NCBI GenBank assembly: GCA_021014325.1
Contig: CM037462.1
Span: forward strand, 6,542,318 to 6,606,317
Direction of reading: 5' to 3'
DNA: 64,000 nucleotides
Origin: Plazaster borealis
Taxonomy: Eukaryota > Echinodermata > Asteroidea > Forcipulatida > Labidiasteridae
Below are positions 22,501 through 32,000 of the stretch, one piece after another (the first letter of the stretch is position 1; every line of letters begins with the position of its first letter). The notes under the pieces are model-generated. The model was not told the origin of the DNA, searched no databases, and saw nothing but the letters and a program-made list of their open reading frames with translations. Position numbers and translations under genes: made by a program.

Positions 22501-24879
22501 CCCTGATTGAACTTGAACACATTAGGTATTCTTATCTCGGTCCAATCATAAATACACTGATTGAACTTAAACACATTAGGAATTCTTATCTCGGTCCAAT
22601 CATAAATACACTGATTGAACTTAAACACATTAGGAATTCTTATCTCGGTCCAATCATAAATACACTGATTGAACTTAAACACATTAGGAATTCTTATCTC
22701 TGTACAATCATAAATACCCTGATTGAACTTGAACACATTAGGTATTCTTATCTCTGTCCAATCATAAATACCCTGATTGAACTTGAACACGTCAGGAATT
22801 CTTATCTCTGTCCATTCATAAATACACTGATTGAACTTGAACACATTAGGAATTCTTATCTTTGTCCAATCATAAATACACAAAAGCCAAAACACCACAT
22901 ATATCGGCTTTTAACTCAATATGTTTTAACAAATGTTATAATGATCAAGATGCCAAGATTCAAAGATTACTATGTAAATTACAAGCTGTATTTGAGAGTG
23001 TTCCAATATTATTAGTAGTATCTTTGCTAGAGAGTAATAACTAACTTTATTGACAGGCAAGTCATAATATTGGCTTTGCTATGGATACCCCACATGGTCT
23101 TCTGGTGCCTAATATTAAGAATGTTCAAGGAAGGACAATCTTTGAGGTAGCTCAGGAGTTGAATCGACTCATAATGCTTGGTAACGAAGGAAAACTTGGT
23201 ACTGATGACCTCAGTGGAGTTACGTTCACCCTCTCCAATATTGGAACGGTAAGTTTGCACAGTGTATGTAGGGCTGGTCAGTCAGTGTCATCACCCATCA
23301 AAGTGTAGTATTTGATCACTGACAGTGATTCCACCAATGTGTGTCACACCATGAGCTGCATCTAAGGTGCTCTCGGAGTGTTTGCTGGTAGTTCCTCAGT
23401 TATATCTCATAATTGATATGAAATAAGTCTCCCAAAGTTTCTGCGTTATAATAGATAAGACTGGACTATGGACAGGTTTTTTTCACAATGTCAGCAAGAG
23501 TAATTACATTAAAAGAAATCTTGTTTTGAAATCATAATTTGAATATTGTACAATAACGTTATTGTACAAAATGATCAAGTATTGTGGTATTTATGTACAG
23601 GGTTTCCCGTTGTATTTGTCAACTCAATGGAACCAGGGTTCTTGGTGTAAGAGTTTGATTTTATGAAAGTGCTTTGAATTGTTATGTAATGCATGTTTTG
23701 AAATCCTGATAAACTGAAGTGCATGCAAGGCTTTCGCATTGTTACTTTTATTGTGGCAATTTCTTGGGATTTTGAATGTATCCGTGGTAAATACCAAAAT
23801 TTCAAGTTTTTATTGTATTTTTTAAAATTTTTAGTATTGCAAGTTTACTCACATAAAATTGATTCTAATTGCCATAATTTCAATAGGTATTTGAAATCGC
23901 GTTCCTTCAACATGGATAGACCTTTATGATTCTGCATCTCTTCAAAACTATTTTGGATTTGGGGATTAGTGTGCAGAAATGTGTGTTTGTGAAAAAGCAG
24001 CTCTTATTACAGCAGATGTTCTTTGTATGTATGTCGGTGATCAGTATTGACAGCTTATGATTCTACTGGTCTCCCAAGCCTTGGGCGTTTCTAGGTGTGT
24101 TCTTAACTTTCATTCCATCTTATTTCATCCAAGCAACCTTATTGTAATGTATTCCTTTGAACTCTTATATTTTAACCAGATTGGTGGGACGTATGCCAAG
24201 CCAGTTTTAATGCCTGGTACTGTGGCCATAGGAGCAATTGGGAAAGTTCAGGTTGGTAGATGACATGGTAGATTTGTACAAACAAGGTCCAAACAGTGGC
24301 GTGTTTGCAACTCTTTTAATGAGGAAATACCTATTTATCTTAAAATTACCAGAATTAACAATTCCAAACTTATCACTGGCTAACCTGTGAACATCTGATA
24401 GCTCCATTTGTGATTAGTGTGTTGCAGGTTTTTGTAAGAATAAATTGATCATTACTATTTTTGTTACCACACTGAAACAAACTGAAACTTTCAGAGATGA
24501 TTTCCAAACCTGTGATGTCAATTAATTTAACAAAAGTGATTAGGGTGTTTAACAAACTGAATATGCCTTAGACTGGTTTTTGGGTAAAAACATTGTTTTA
24601 AAAAAAATGGTTTGACAAAGAAAAATGTTTTTTGTCTAGTAAGTGAATTGTGTATATTAATAACAAAGGAGACGCTAACTGACTGTGTGCATGTCTTTTT
24701 TATCTGCACAGGCTATCCCACGTTTTGATGAAGAGGATGAGGTATACAAAGCATTTATTATGAATGTTAGTTGGTCAGCTGATCATAGAGTGATTGATGG
24801 CGCAACCATGGCAAGATTTTCCAATCTGTGGAAATCTTATTTAGAAGAACCAGCAACAATGACCCTTGATCTTAAATGA
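13509..24879 (+). CDS. DBT: DBT: lipoamide acyltransferase (E2) of branched-chain alpha-keto acid dehydrogenase, multi-exon
   Basis: Mitochondrial E2 core that moves the acyl group from branched-chain keto acids to CoA. Exons read here: 18205-18280, 18979-19166, ~19298/19350-19584, 19754-19862, 20629-20936, 21773-21850, 23057-23248, 24180-24251, 24712-24879 (stop TGA), plus a proposed first exon 13509-13574. All listed introns are GT-AG and, except at exon 4's 5' edge, phases join. Domains: lipoyl domain ([19 protein letters not shown]; lipoylated Lys in QSDKASVTI), a serine-rich acidic linker, the E1/E3-binding domain ([13 protein letters not shown] ... [14 protein letters not shown]), and the acyltransferase domain ending with the catalytic [10 protein letters not shown] and C-terminal DLK. 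Strong resemblance to vertebrate DBT throughout. At least one exon between 13574 and 18205 is still missing, since phases 0 and 1 must be bridged. Confidence 0.95.
14019..15354. mobile_element. Transposon with ~65-bp TIRs built of AACTATAGTT motifs
   Basis: The left end (CAACTATAGTTGGAACTGGT, then CCCAACTTGGGTGTTATAGT) is matched in inverse at 15289-15354 over about 65 bp with a few differences. The TIR itself contains two AACTATAGTT-like palindromes. No clear target duplication and no transposase were seen in the 1.34-kb body. It sits in the large first DBT intron. Confidence 0.75.
15355..15898. other. DBT intron, eroded GACCCAGTAACT-type MITE ends
   Basis: 15493-15620 holds degenerate copies of the CCCAGTAACT...GGGGCGCTGTACTCCT termini. 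Nothing coding was seen. Confidence 0.4.
15899..16117. mobile_element. Foldback element with GGGATCTGGATG termini, interrupted
   Basis: Left GGGATCTGGATGTTGAG and right GCTGAGCATCCAGATCCC are inverted. It is interrupted near its left end by the 60-bp element at 15917-15976. Confidence 0.7.
15917..15976. mobile_element. 60-bp miniature element with 9-bp target duplication
   Basis: Arms of 17 bp (TACTCCTAGAACTATGA and its perfect inverse) bound a 26-bp loop. Perfect 9-bp direct repeats GATGTTGAG lie at 15908-15916 and 15977-15985. TA termini and 9-bp duplication match the larger elements at 9618, 10259, 30501 and 40571. Confidence 0.85.
16118..16650. other. DBT intron, no gene seen
   Basis: No exon, tRNA or clear inverted repeat was recognised. 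Confidence 0.35.
16651..17320 (+). mobile_element. tRNA-derived SINE interrupted by a TTAA MITE
   Basis: The tRNA-like head has an A box (TGGCCGAGTGGTCAAG) and a B box (GGTTCAAGTCT); the type-II (Leu/Ser-like) spacing suggests its origin. The body GCAAGACACTTA...GATGGGACGTAAGG matches the intact copy at 18528. At TTAA 16747-16750 a MITE interrupts it; the SINE resumes at 17106. Confidence 0.88.
16751..17101. mobile_element. TTAA-flanked MITE inside the SINE
   Basis: Termini AGGGTGTGTACAACATTGG and its inverse CCAATGTTGTACACACCCT are flanked on both sides by TTAA (16747-16750, 17102-17105). The interior shares TTTCACAGGTTTGTTATTTCATG with the related copies. The SINE at 18528 shows the empty site with one TTAA. 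piggyBac-type, non-autonomous. Confidence 0.92.
17500..17880 (+). pseudogene. LINE reverse-transcriptase C-terminal fragment
   Basis: Pieces [48 protein letters not shown], and [19 protein letters not shown] follow the usual order of the thumb and C-terminal region in CR1/L2/Jockey-type LINEs, with stops and a frameshift. It lies in a DBT intron and has no function there that can be seen. Confidence 0.8.
18528..18905 (+). mobile_element. Intact tRNA-derived SINE (empty-site reference)
   Basis: Head with A box GGCCGAGCGGATAAGAG and B box GGTTCGAGTCC; body GTCCTTAAGCAAGACACTTA then TTCGGATGGGACGTTAGG; tail GATGTGATAAAGCACTGTAGT. The single TTAA at 18625-18628 marks the site used by the MITE in the copy at 16651. 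The body continues past tRNA length, so this is not a functional tRNA gene. Confidence 0.88.
20484..20555 (+). mobile_element. tRNA-like SINE head (Lys-like)
   Basis: TAGCTCAGTTGGTAGAGCG (A box), ACTTTAATCC (anticodon-loop-like) and GGTTCAACCC (B box) resemble a tRNA with a TTT anticodon, but the acceptor stem does not pair and unrelated AT-rich sequence follows. Best read as a SINE remnant within a DBT intron. Confidence 0.6.
20937..21772. other. DBT intron, no gene seen
   Basis: No repeat termini or extra exon were recognised. The acceptor for the next exon is TTTTTCATTGTAG. Confidence 0.4.
21880..22880. repeat. 54-bp minisatellite, ~18 units, in a DBT intron
   Basis: The unit contains ACTGATTGAACTTAAACACA and ATTCTTATCTCGGTCCAATC. 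Since 54 = 18 codons, a 300-codon minus-strand frame stays open, encoding a repeat of [18 protein letters not shown]. Two linked types alternate in blocks: ACCCTG with AGGTATTC, and ACACTG with AGGAATTC. One unit (near 21965) is 10 bp short. The array lies wholly between the donor at 21851 and the acceptor at 23056, so the ORF is not a gene. Confidence 0.95.
23249..24179. other. DBT intron, no gene seen
   Basis: AT-rich; no mobile-element termini were identified. Confidence 0.4.
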
Positions 24880-26130
24880 CAAACTCCAAGTGGTTGCATG
24901 TAATTGACAAAATGTCCCACTTGGTAAACTGACCTGCATATATGGCCATGGGCATCCACACTCCAGCAGAGTTTGACCTCTTAATGTCACACAGCTGTAT
25001 CAATTGCCTAGAGAGGGTAAATGGTGTGAACAGCCTATGTACTAAGTGTAACACTTGTGTAATAGCTGATATCATTCTCAAGTTTTGGGCAACAAAGGTA
25101 GTTTTGTAAAGGCAAGACACAGCGCTTGTTTTGGAAGAGTACATTCATTCCATGGAATCCTTGGATTTTTAAGAAATGTATCATAAAACTAGCCTAATTA
25201 CTTTGAAATAGTAAAAAGGTATTTTTTTAAAAGAGTGATTTCAGTTTGTACCATCCATCATTTTGGTTGCTATTTTTTGTATTTGTCTGTGGTATTATAA
25301 TATTTAGTGAGGGATATGGTGATAAGCATGGCATTTATTCATTAAGCAGTCTGATTCTCATCACCCAATAATATTAGTCATTATATAACAGCAAGTAGAT
25401 CCTTGTCATTTGATTGGATGATTGTTGGTCACGTGGTATTCATTATTCAAATCATTACGTGACCTACGTAATAGACCATGAATTTTTGTACCATTCAATG
25501 TGAATTTTCGTACCATCCTGTTTTTACTGTTTCACGCTAGACCATACCACATCCAGGCGTATGCATGCATTATACACAGCAGCACAAAACACAATCTTGT
25601 ACAATATGTTGATAGTTTTTCCTGAAAATGACAACGTTCAACTTGGATGTTATGAAAAACGAATAATGAATATTTTGCAGTTGTGCAGTGGAGAGAATAT
25701 TTTCATTCGTTGAAAGACTGAATGTCCTTTCAACTCCATCTTTCAACTAATGATTATATTCTCAGCATTGCACTCATAACAACATTAATTATTTGTATAC
25801 ATGTCATGTGAAATATTGGAGGCAGCAGCATTAAATGTTGTACCCTCAGCCAAGTGACACTCAACCAGGTAATCCCAGACTATTGAAGTAAGTGGTAGTA
25901 GTTAGATCAAAGAGGTATTTGGTTTATATACACTGAAAGAATGTGGACATTTCATGAAGTGGAGTGTTTTTGTTAAAAAACGAGTGTTTATGAGATAGGA
26001 AACTGACATGAAGTGGGCAAGATAGGGTGCACACCAATTGGACAATTTTATCCTATCTTAAAAACAACCTAGTGATATTTATTGAGGTTGTAATATATTT
26101 ATTTTAAATCCAGTTAGCATTCAATGGTGT
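24880..26130 (+). other. DBT 3' UTR or downstream region
   Basis: No further exon was seen after the TGA at 24877. No convincing AATAAA occurs before the satellite; one at 26900-26905 is a candidate, which would put the 21-bp array in the 3' UTR. Confidence 0.35.
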
Positions 26131-26139
26131 TTTGAATAT

Positions 26140-26690
26140 TTTATGTCGGGAGTGTCATATTATGACATGGGGGTGTCACATTATGACACGGGAGTATCAC
26201 ATTATGACACTGGAGTGTCACAATATGACACTGGAGTGTCACATTATGACACTGGAGTGTCACATTATGACACTGGAGTGTCACATTATGACACTGGAGT
26301 GTCACATTATGACACTGGAGTGTCACAATATGACACTGGAGTGTCCCATTATGACACGGGAGTGTCACATTATGACACTGAAGTGTCACATTATGACACT
26401 GAAGTGTCACATTATGACACTGAAGTGTCACATTATGACACTGGAGTGTCACATTATGACACAGGAGTGTCACAATATGACACTGGAGTGTCACATTATG
26501 ACACTGGAGTGTCACATTATGACACTGGAGTGTCACATTATGACACGGGAGTGTCACATTATGACACTGGAGTGTCACATTATGACACTGGAGTGTCACA
26601 TTATGACAGTGGAGTGTCACTTTACGACACGGGAGTGTCACATTATGACATGGGAGTGTCACATTATGACACATACTTGATGTACACTGT
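26140..26690. repeat. 21-bp satellite of alternating inverted half-sites
   Basis: About 26 copies of GTGTCACATTATGACACTGGA. GTGTCA and its inverse TGACAC alternate with spacers of 5 and 4 bp, so a half-site starts every 10-11 bp. As 21 = 7 codons, both strands carry 180-198-codon open frames, which are repeat artefacts. Confidence 0.95.
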
Positions 26691-27146
26691 ACACTTTTAG
26701 TTACAATCACAGTAATTGTGCCCTTAATACAAGTCAATCTATGACAATTAAGCTACACAAACTGTTAATGACAGGGTCTTTTAAAAAGTGATTCTTGTGA
26801 AGGGAAAAGGTGAGACTCATTTCTTAATAATTAAAAAACATGGTGTATGCATTATATTAAAAACATGTTTAATGCCATTGTTTTTTGCAAAACTGGTGAA
26901 ATAAAATGGTTTATTTGAGCTTTGAAGCTATGGGTTTTTCTTCCACATAAGACATATCAATTATTTGCTTAGCCATTGTTCAGTTGCTTGGTGATGATAA
27001 AACTTCAAAGCAACACGATCGAAGTTCATTATTGGTTATGTCCAATGTAGGGACATGGGCAATTTTGTGTGTGTGTAAATGCTGCTCGTTGTAAATGTAA
27101 ACAAAATGTAAGATTGATAAAGACCTTAGGCCTGATTTCTTTTACT

Positions 27147-27682
27147 TTTTTATGTTGGCGTAACCCACCTACCCTTAAAATACGGCAGACCTTGGATATT
27201 TAAAAACAAATTCAACTTGTTTTCACCTAGCGGAAGTTTTGTCATTGATTATAAAAATAACTTTCCTACCACAAACGAAGCCGACAGTGAAAAAAAACCT
27301 GACATCCTTTTCTTAATTTAATGTGAGCCCTGGGAGAGTGATTGACTCCTACTATTGAGATCCAATTACGTCTTATCTTAATCCTCTGCAGTTTGTTATA
27401 CATGATTGTTTCAGTTTGTAATACTCTTGCTTCAATCAAAAGACAAGCCGCACGCTATGTCTTTGTGGTTTTATGACCTGGTTCTGTGACCCTTAGGAGT
27501 GGTATTATTAAACCTGGAAAGTATGTTGACATCCGCTGGCTTAAAGTTTTGATTGGAACGGTAGAAACAGTTAAACAGTTAGTTAACTGGATTTCACAAG
27601 TTTCGTTTAACTATTGAAACAAAAAAATAATAACCCGACCTACCTACCCTATTTTTTCTGGCCCGTTACGCCAACATAAAAA
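27147..27682. mobile_element. Inverted-repeat element with GTTGGCGTAAC termini
   Basis: TTTTTATGTTGGCGTAAC at 27147-27164 is perfectly inverted at 27665-27682, with looser inner similarity (ACCTACC). About 0.54 kb, no coding capacity; target duplication not clear. Confidence 0.75.
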
Positions 27683-27697
27683 CATTGGTTTTTTTTA

Positions 27698-27820
27698 GGC
27701 CTTATGCAATACGCTGACGCCACGCCCGGCGCATGAGGTGGGCCAATGAGCAACATTTTTTCGACCTCTAGCCGGCCGAGGGCGCACTACTCAAATGTCG
27801 TCATGCGCATCAAAACAATG
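27698..27820. mobile_element. Partial relative of the ATAGACCTTATGCA MITE
   Basis: Shares GGCCTTATGCA, GGCCAATGAGCAAC, CGACCTCTAGCC and GAGGGCGC with 39924-40098 and 46794-46967, but one end is lost. Confidence 0.6.
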
Positions 27821-29080
27821 AAAAGCCTTGCACACAAAATTTGAGCGGTGATTTCAGTTTCCTTGAAGAAAAGACAAAGTCAGGATCCAATATGGAAATG
27901 TTGCTTGTCTAACATATCGTCAGCAACATCACGAAGTGCCAGAAAGTCCCCTGCAGCCGAACTTTAATGTTTGGAGAAAACCGCGTTTGAATTAAAGCTA
28001 ATTTTGAAATCACTGGTTCATAGACTGTTCGCCATTTAATCTTTGAAATGTTTACATATCAGGGAAGCAGAGATTTTAAATCATGAAATCAGTTTTAAAC
28101 TTTGTTCATCATGTTTAATCACGAATAATTATTTAACTAACAAGATTGTCTCTTCGTGAAAACTGTACAAACGTGGTCTGTGTGCAAAGAACCCGGAGCG
28201 CTCATGTTTGGCACTGTGCCAGCTGTTTGATCCACGCGGTCGCGTATTGTTGGCACTAGGGGTTTTTGCCTTTCAATACTTAGCATAATTAAGAAACAAG
28301 GTTGATACCTTTAAATTGTTAGATATAAACTAAATCGAAACCACCCAAAACTTCAAAATGAGTTTTCCCACCGATTGTTTATGTTTTTGGCACCTGGTGA
28401 TGTTGCTGACTATAGGCCTGTATGCATAACAAAGCAATGAATTGATTGATATTGTGGACGTTGTACGCAAGGTAAGGTTTTAGGGAATGCAATGATCAGG
28501 CAACCAATGTACTATACCCATAGAAACAACAGCTTATTGGTACCTTGACGTCTAGGCACAATATATGTATGGGGTGTCGACTGTTTACTCGTGCTGTGGT
28601 TAAAACTATTTTTATACGACTCTTTCGGTGATTCCCGGAGCGGTCTATTTTAGAACGCGCCGAGGACCACATCGTGAGTCGTATTTTAACCATAACACTC
28701 GATATTCAGCAGTCAATATTTGTATGATACACCACGTGTGTGTATTATGTTGACAGTTGTGCTTCATTTGAGGAGACAGGTACACAACGCCTGGAGGTTT
28801 TTAAAAAGAATGCTACCCTCTGAACTTTTTGTCATATTTTATTAGTGGAAGATTGATATTTTTGTGTACGATCTTGGTTGTTGAAATACGTTGTAAAAAG
28901 GGAGGAGTGTGGAGTGCGTTCTGATGCGTCAACGACTTGATCAGAATACAGGACCTGTGGGTCTGTTATTCAATATAACAGTAACGCTCTGGCTGAGGAC
29001 GTCATCGTATGGCTAGATCTTGTATGAGTACCGGTACATGTACGTAATATCATAATTTCTAAAGTCATTTAGACGAAAAG
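27821..29080. other. Upstream region of the Reeler gene with one hairpin element
   Basis: 28598-28691 is a foldback (GGTTAAAACTA...TACGACTC paired with GAGTCGTATTTTAACC) related to 39662-39757. Otherwise nothing coding. The 5' UTR of the downstream gene presumably lies at its right end. Confidence 0.5.
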
Positions 29081-32000
29081 ATGGGTATGTTAGTGGTGCT
29101 TTGTGTCAGTTCACTTTTAGCGCTAGCCATGATGCCGATGCATATAATGTCTTACCCATCAGGGCCACCTGTTGCTGTAGCTGGTGTGTGTCAAGATATG
29201 GAACCTACAGGCCACAGGCCAAGAACGTCAAGTGGTCAAGCACCATATACTATCAGGATCAGCAGCAATAAATACGGACATAAGCAATCAATTGATGGTA
29301 AGTGTTATAATTCCAATTTAAACAACTAGTTTCCGACGTATCTTTATATCCCACGATTCAAAAGTCATCATAGGTATAGGAAATCGTTGGTAATAATATA
29401 TATCATGGTTAGGCAAAATATGTCAACCTCGCTTTTGTGTACTTTAAGTTCTGCCTTACAAAGTCACTGCTTGAATGAGTGTATGAAGCCCAGTTCACCG
29501 TAGACTTGGTTCCAAGTCTGTGATCGTGGTTTTTAGTCGTCCTGATAGCCGATACATTATTGGCTGAAACAGCGCCCTCTTGTGGATAAATCTCCGTCTT
29601 GAACCTACGATCACAGACTTGGGAACATTGTTCGTCGGTTTGTACACACCCTATGGCGAATTAGTCCAATTGGTCTATCCGTGTTGTGAGACCACCCAGA
29701 TCACCCTGATTAAATAGTTTAGGCCTATAGATTATGTTTCGATGAAGGTCAATTATACAATTTGATCATTAAAACAACTGAATTACTCATTCATCATTTT
29801 GCCGATGAAGGTGTGGTTGAATCTTAATTATCTGAAGTGTCCATAGTCCATCAATAGGTAAAACGTGCAATTTATGATATCAGGATTTCAGACTAAAATT
29901 AGTATTTCTATGAAAACATTTCTAAAATGAGCGACATACATTTCTGTTTTGATTAATCGGAAAACTTTTCTCCGATTGTTCAAAAGCCCATCAGAGTCCG
30001 TTTTCGCTCGTTAAGGTATGGAACATATGCATAGACCACGGGCCACTAGAGCGGCAAGTGATCAAGCGGAAAATTCTTAAAAACCATCAAAATCAGCAGC
30101 AGTAGGCCTATAGGGCCTACCAAGCTATCCACCGATGGTATTTTGTTAACTGTTCAGTTTGATGACGTGATCTAATTTGACTCAAAAGAGCAAAAGTGAT
30201 GAAACAATAGTGAGTAAATTGCGCGTGGTTTGAACTTGGACTTCTTAGCGTTGATTTAGAACACAAACCTTTTAGTTACCATTAATCCCCGGCTTGTACG
30301 AAAGCCCGTTAGTGCCATCGCTATTTTATTTCCGAAGCAGTTATTATTATTTCAAAACAGTTATTTGTATTTTGAAAAGCAGTTATTTCTTTTTTCGAAA
30401 GCAGTTATTTTTTATTTTCAACAGCAGTTATTTTGTATCTTCCTTTGTTTAAGCAGCTGTTCGATGTTCCGGAAGATATCATCTTCCATCCGTTCCTCCG
30501 TAGCCTTGATCAAGGCGTTGGAGTTTTTTTCTCAATTTTATTTTATTGTTTTCATTTTTATTTTATTTGCGCCGCGCTACCCACCCGAGCTACCAACCCG
30601 AGCTACCAACCCGCCCGAGCTGTGTGCATGGTGTCAATGATTGTGTGCAGTACGGTATGCGCGTGCTCGTGTGAGCTGTATGCGACACTCACCGATCAAC
30701 GCCTTGACGGTTCTGTCTCGAAGCCAATGACTCATTACTATAATGCGCGCGAAAGGCGAGACCCCATTGGTCAGTGGCGGAAGTCTTGTTTACTCATTCT
30801 TATGAATATGCATGCAGTATCCAGATGTGGCTACTGCACTGGCGCGCCGGTTTGAATTTGGGAATACTTTGTTATAATAATATCTATCTAAAAATGTTGC
30901 ATATTCTCCTCAGCTGAGCGAGACAATGGGGGCATGGTGCATGGCAGGAATTAAACAAAATGAGGTTGCGTGGATCAATTTGTAACATACATTACATACA
31001 GCATTTTCCAGCAGGAAGACGCTTTTCTGATGTGTTTTTGTAATGACGTAAGGCCCGATTGACCATCTCCTGTCTCCATCTTGCATCATTAAACAGTGAT
31101 TTAATCATTGTTGGTGCATTCATTGGGGGTAAAAATATACAAAACAAAGACCTAAATAAACTACCATTGTTGATTGTTTCATGAAGGCATATAGCTAAAA
31201 AAAGAGCTGCCTAACACCAAATTTCCCAAGTACACTCACTAGAATAGGGTAGCTAAAAATCTATTTCACATGTATCATGTTTGGCTGTATCCCGTCAATT
31301 TTTGTTCAGCAGTAAATTCTTATAAGACCCTGTCTGAGAACAATTCAAAAGTATGAAGACGGTGTGAGTGGCTGCACAGAGTCGGACTTCGAGAGGACAT
31401 GTCAGGAAAACACAGATGCAGAAACTACATCAACTCCAGAATTAATAACCAAAAGAATGGCGAATGATCAGGGTAGTCCAATGAGGGAACTTGAGTGCAT
31501 GCAGCGCATAAAGCTCAAGGGGCTGCGCCCGGGTTCAGCACTTGTGAGCTGACTGACCAGCCTCGCAGATTACCGGTCCAAAATGGCTGAGACAATGCTA
31601 CACACAAACGCCATCAAGTCGGTAACTACATGTACTCCCATCGCATCACATACAGCAAGCATGATATGGTACAAAGGTCATAGTGAGAGAAGCTCGTGAT
31701 TGGACGTCAAAATGAATAATTCATTTGCTTCCCATCCTGCGTTGTCTGCAATAGGTCTGACGAAATATTTAAATATTCATGAGCTGCATACTAGCATATC
31801 CGAGAACCCCCCCCCCCCCCCATTTTCGTCCAATATTGGACGAAAATATCAAGAAACACATTAAACCCGGAAGTTACAGACCCGTCAAGGCTGTCGGCCT
31901 GACGGCCTCCGCATGCGGAGAGTGGTACGAGTGCGGATGACCTGCGCACAGTGTGTGTACGGGGGTCGTGCGACGTGATACACACATTACGCACAGTGTA

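Noticed and set aside
21996..22898. 300-codon minus-strand ORF of perfect 18-residue repeats
   Set aside because: It is the translation of a 54-bp minisatellite inside a DBT intron; codon-multiple unit length alone keeps it open.
26132..26737. Three long ORFs (182-198 codons) on both strands
   Set aside because: All arise from the 21-bp (7-codon) satellite, which has no stop in several frames.
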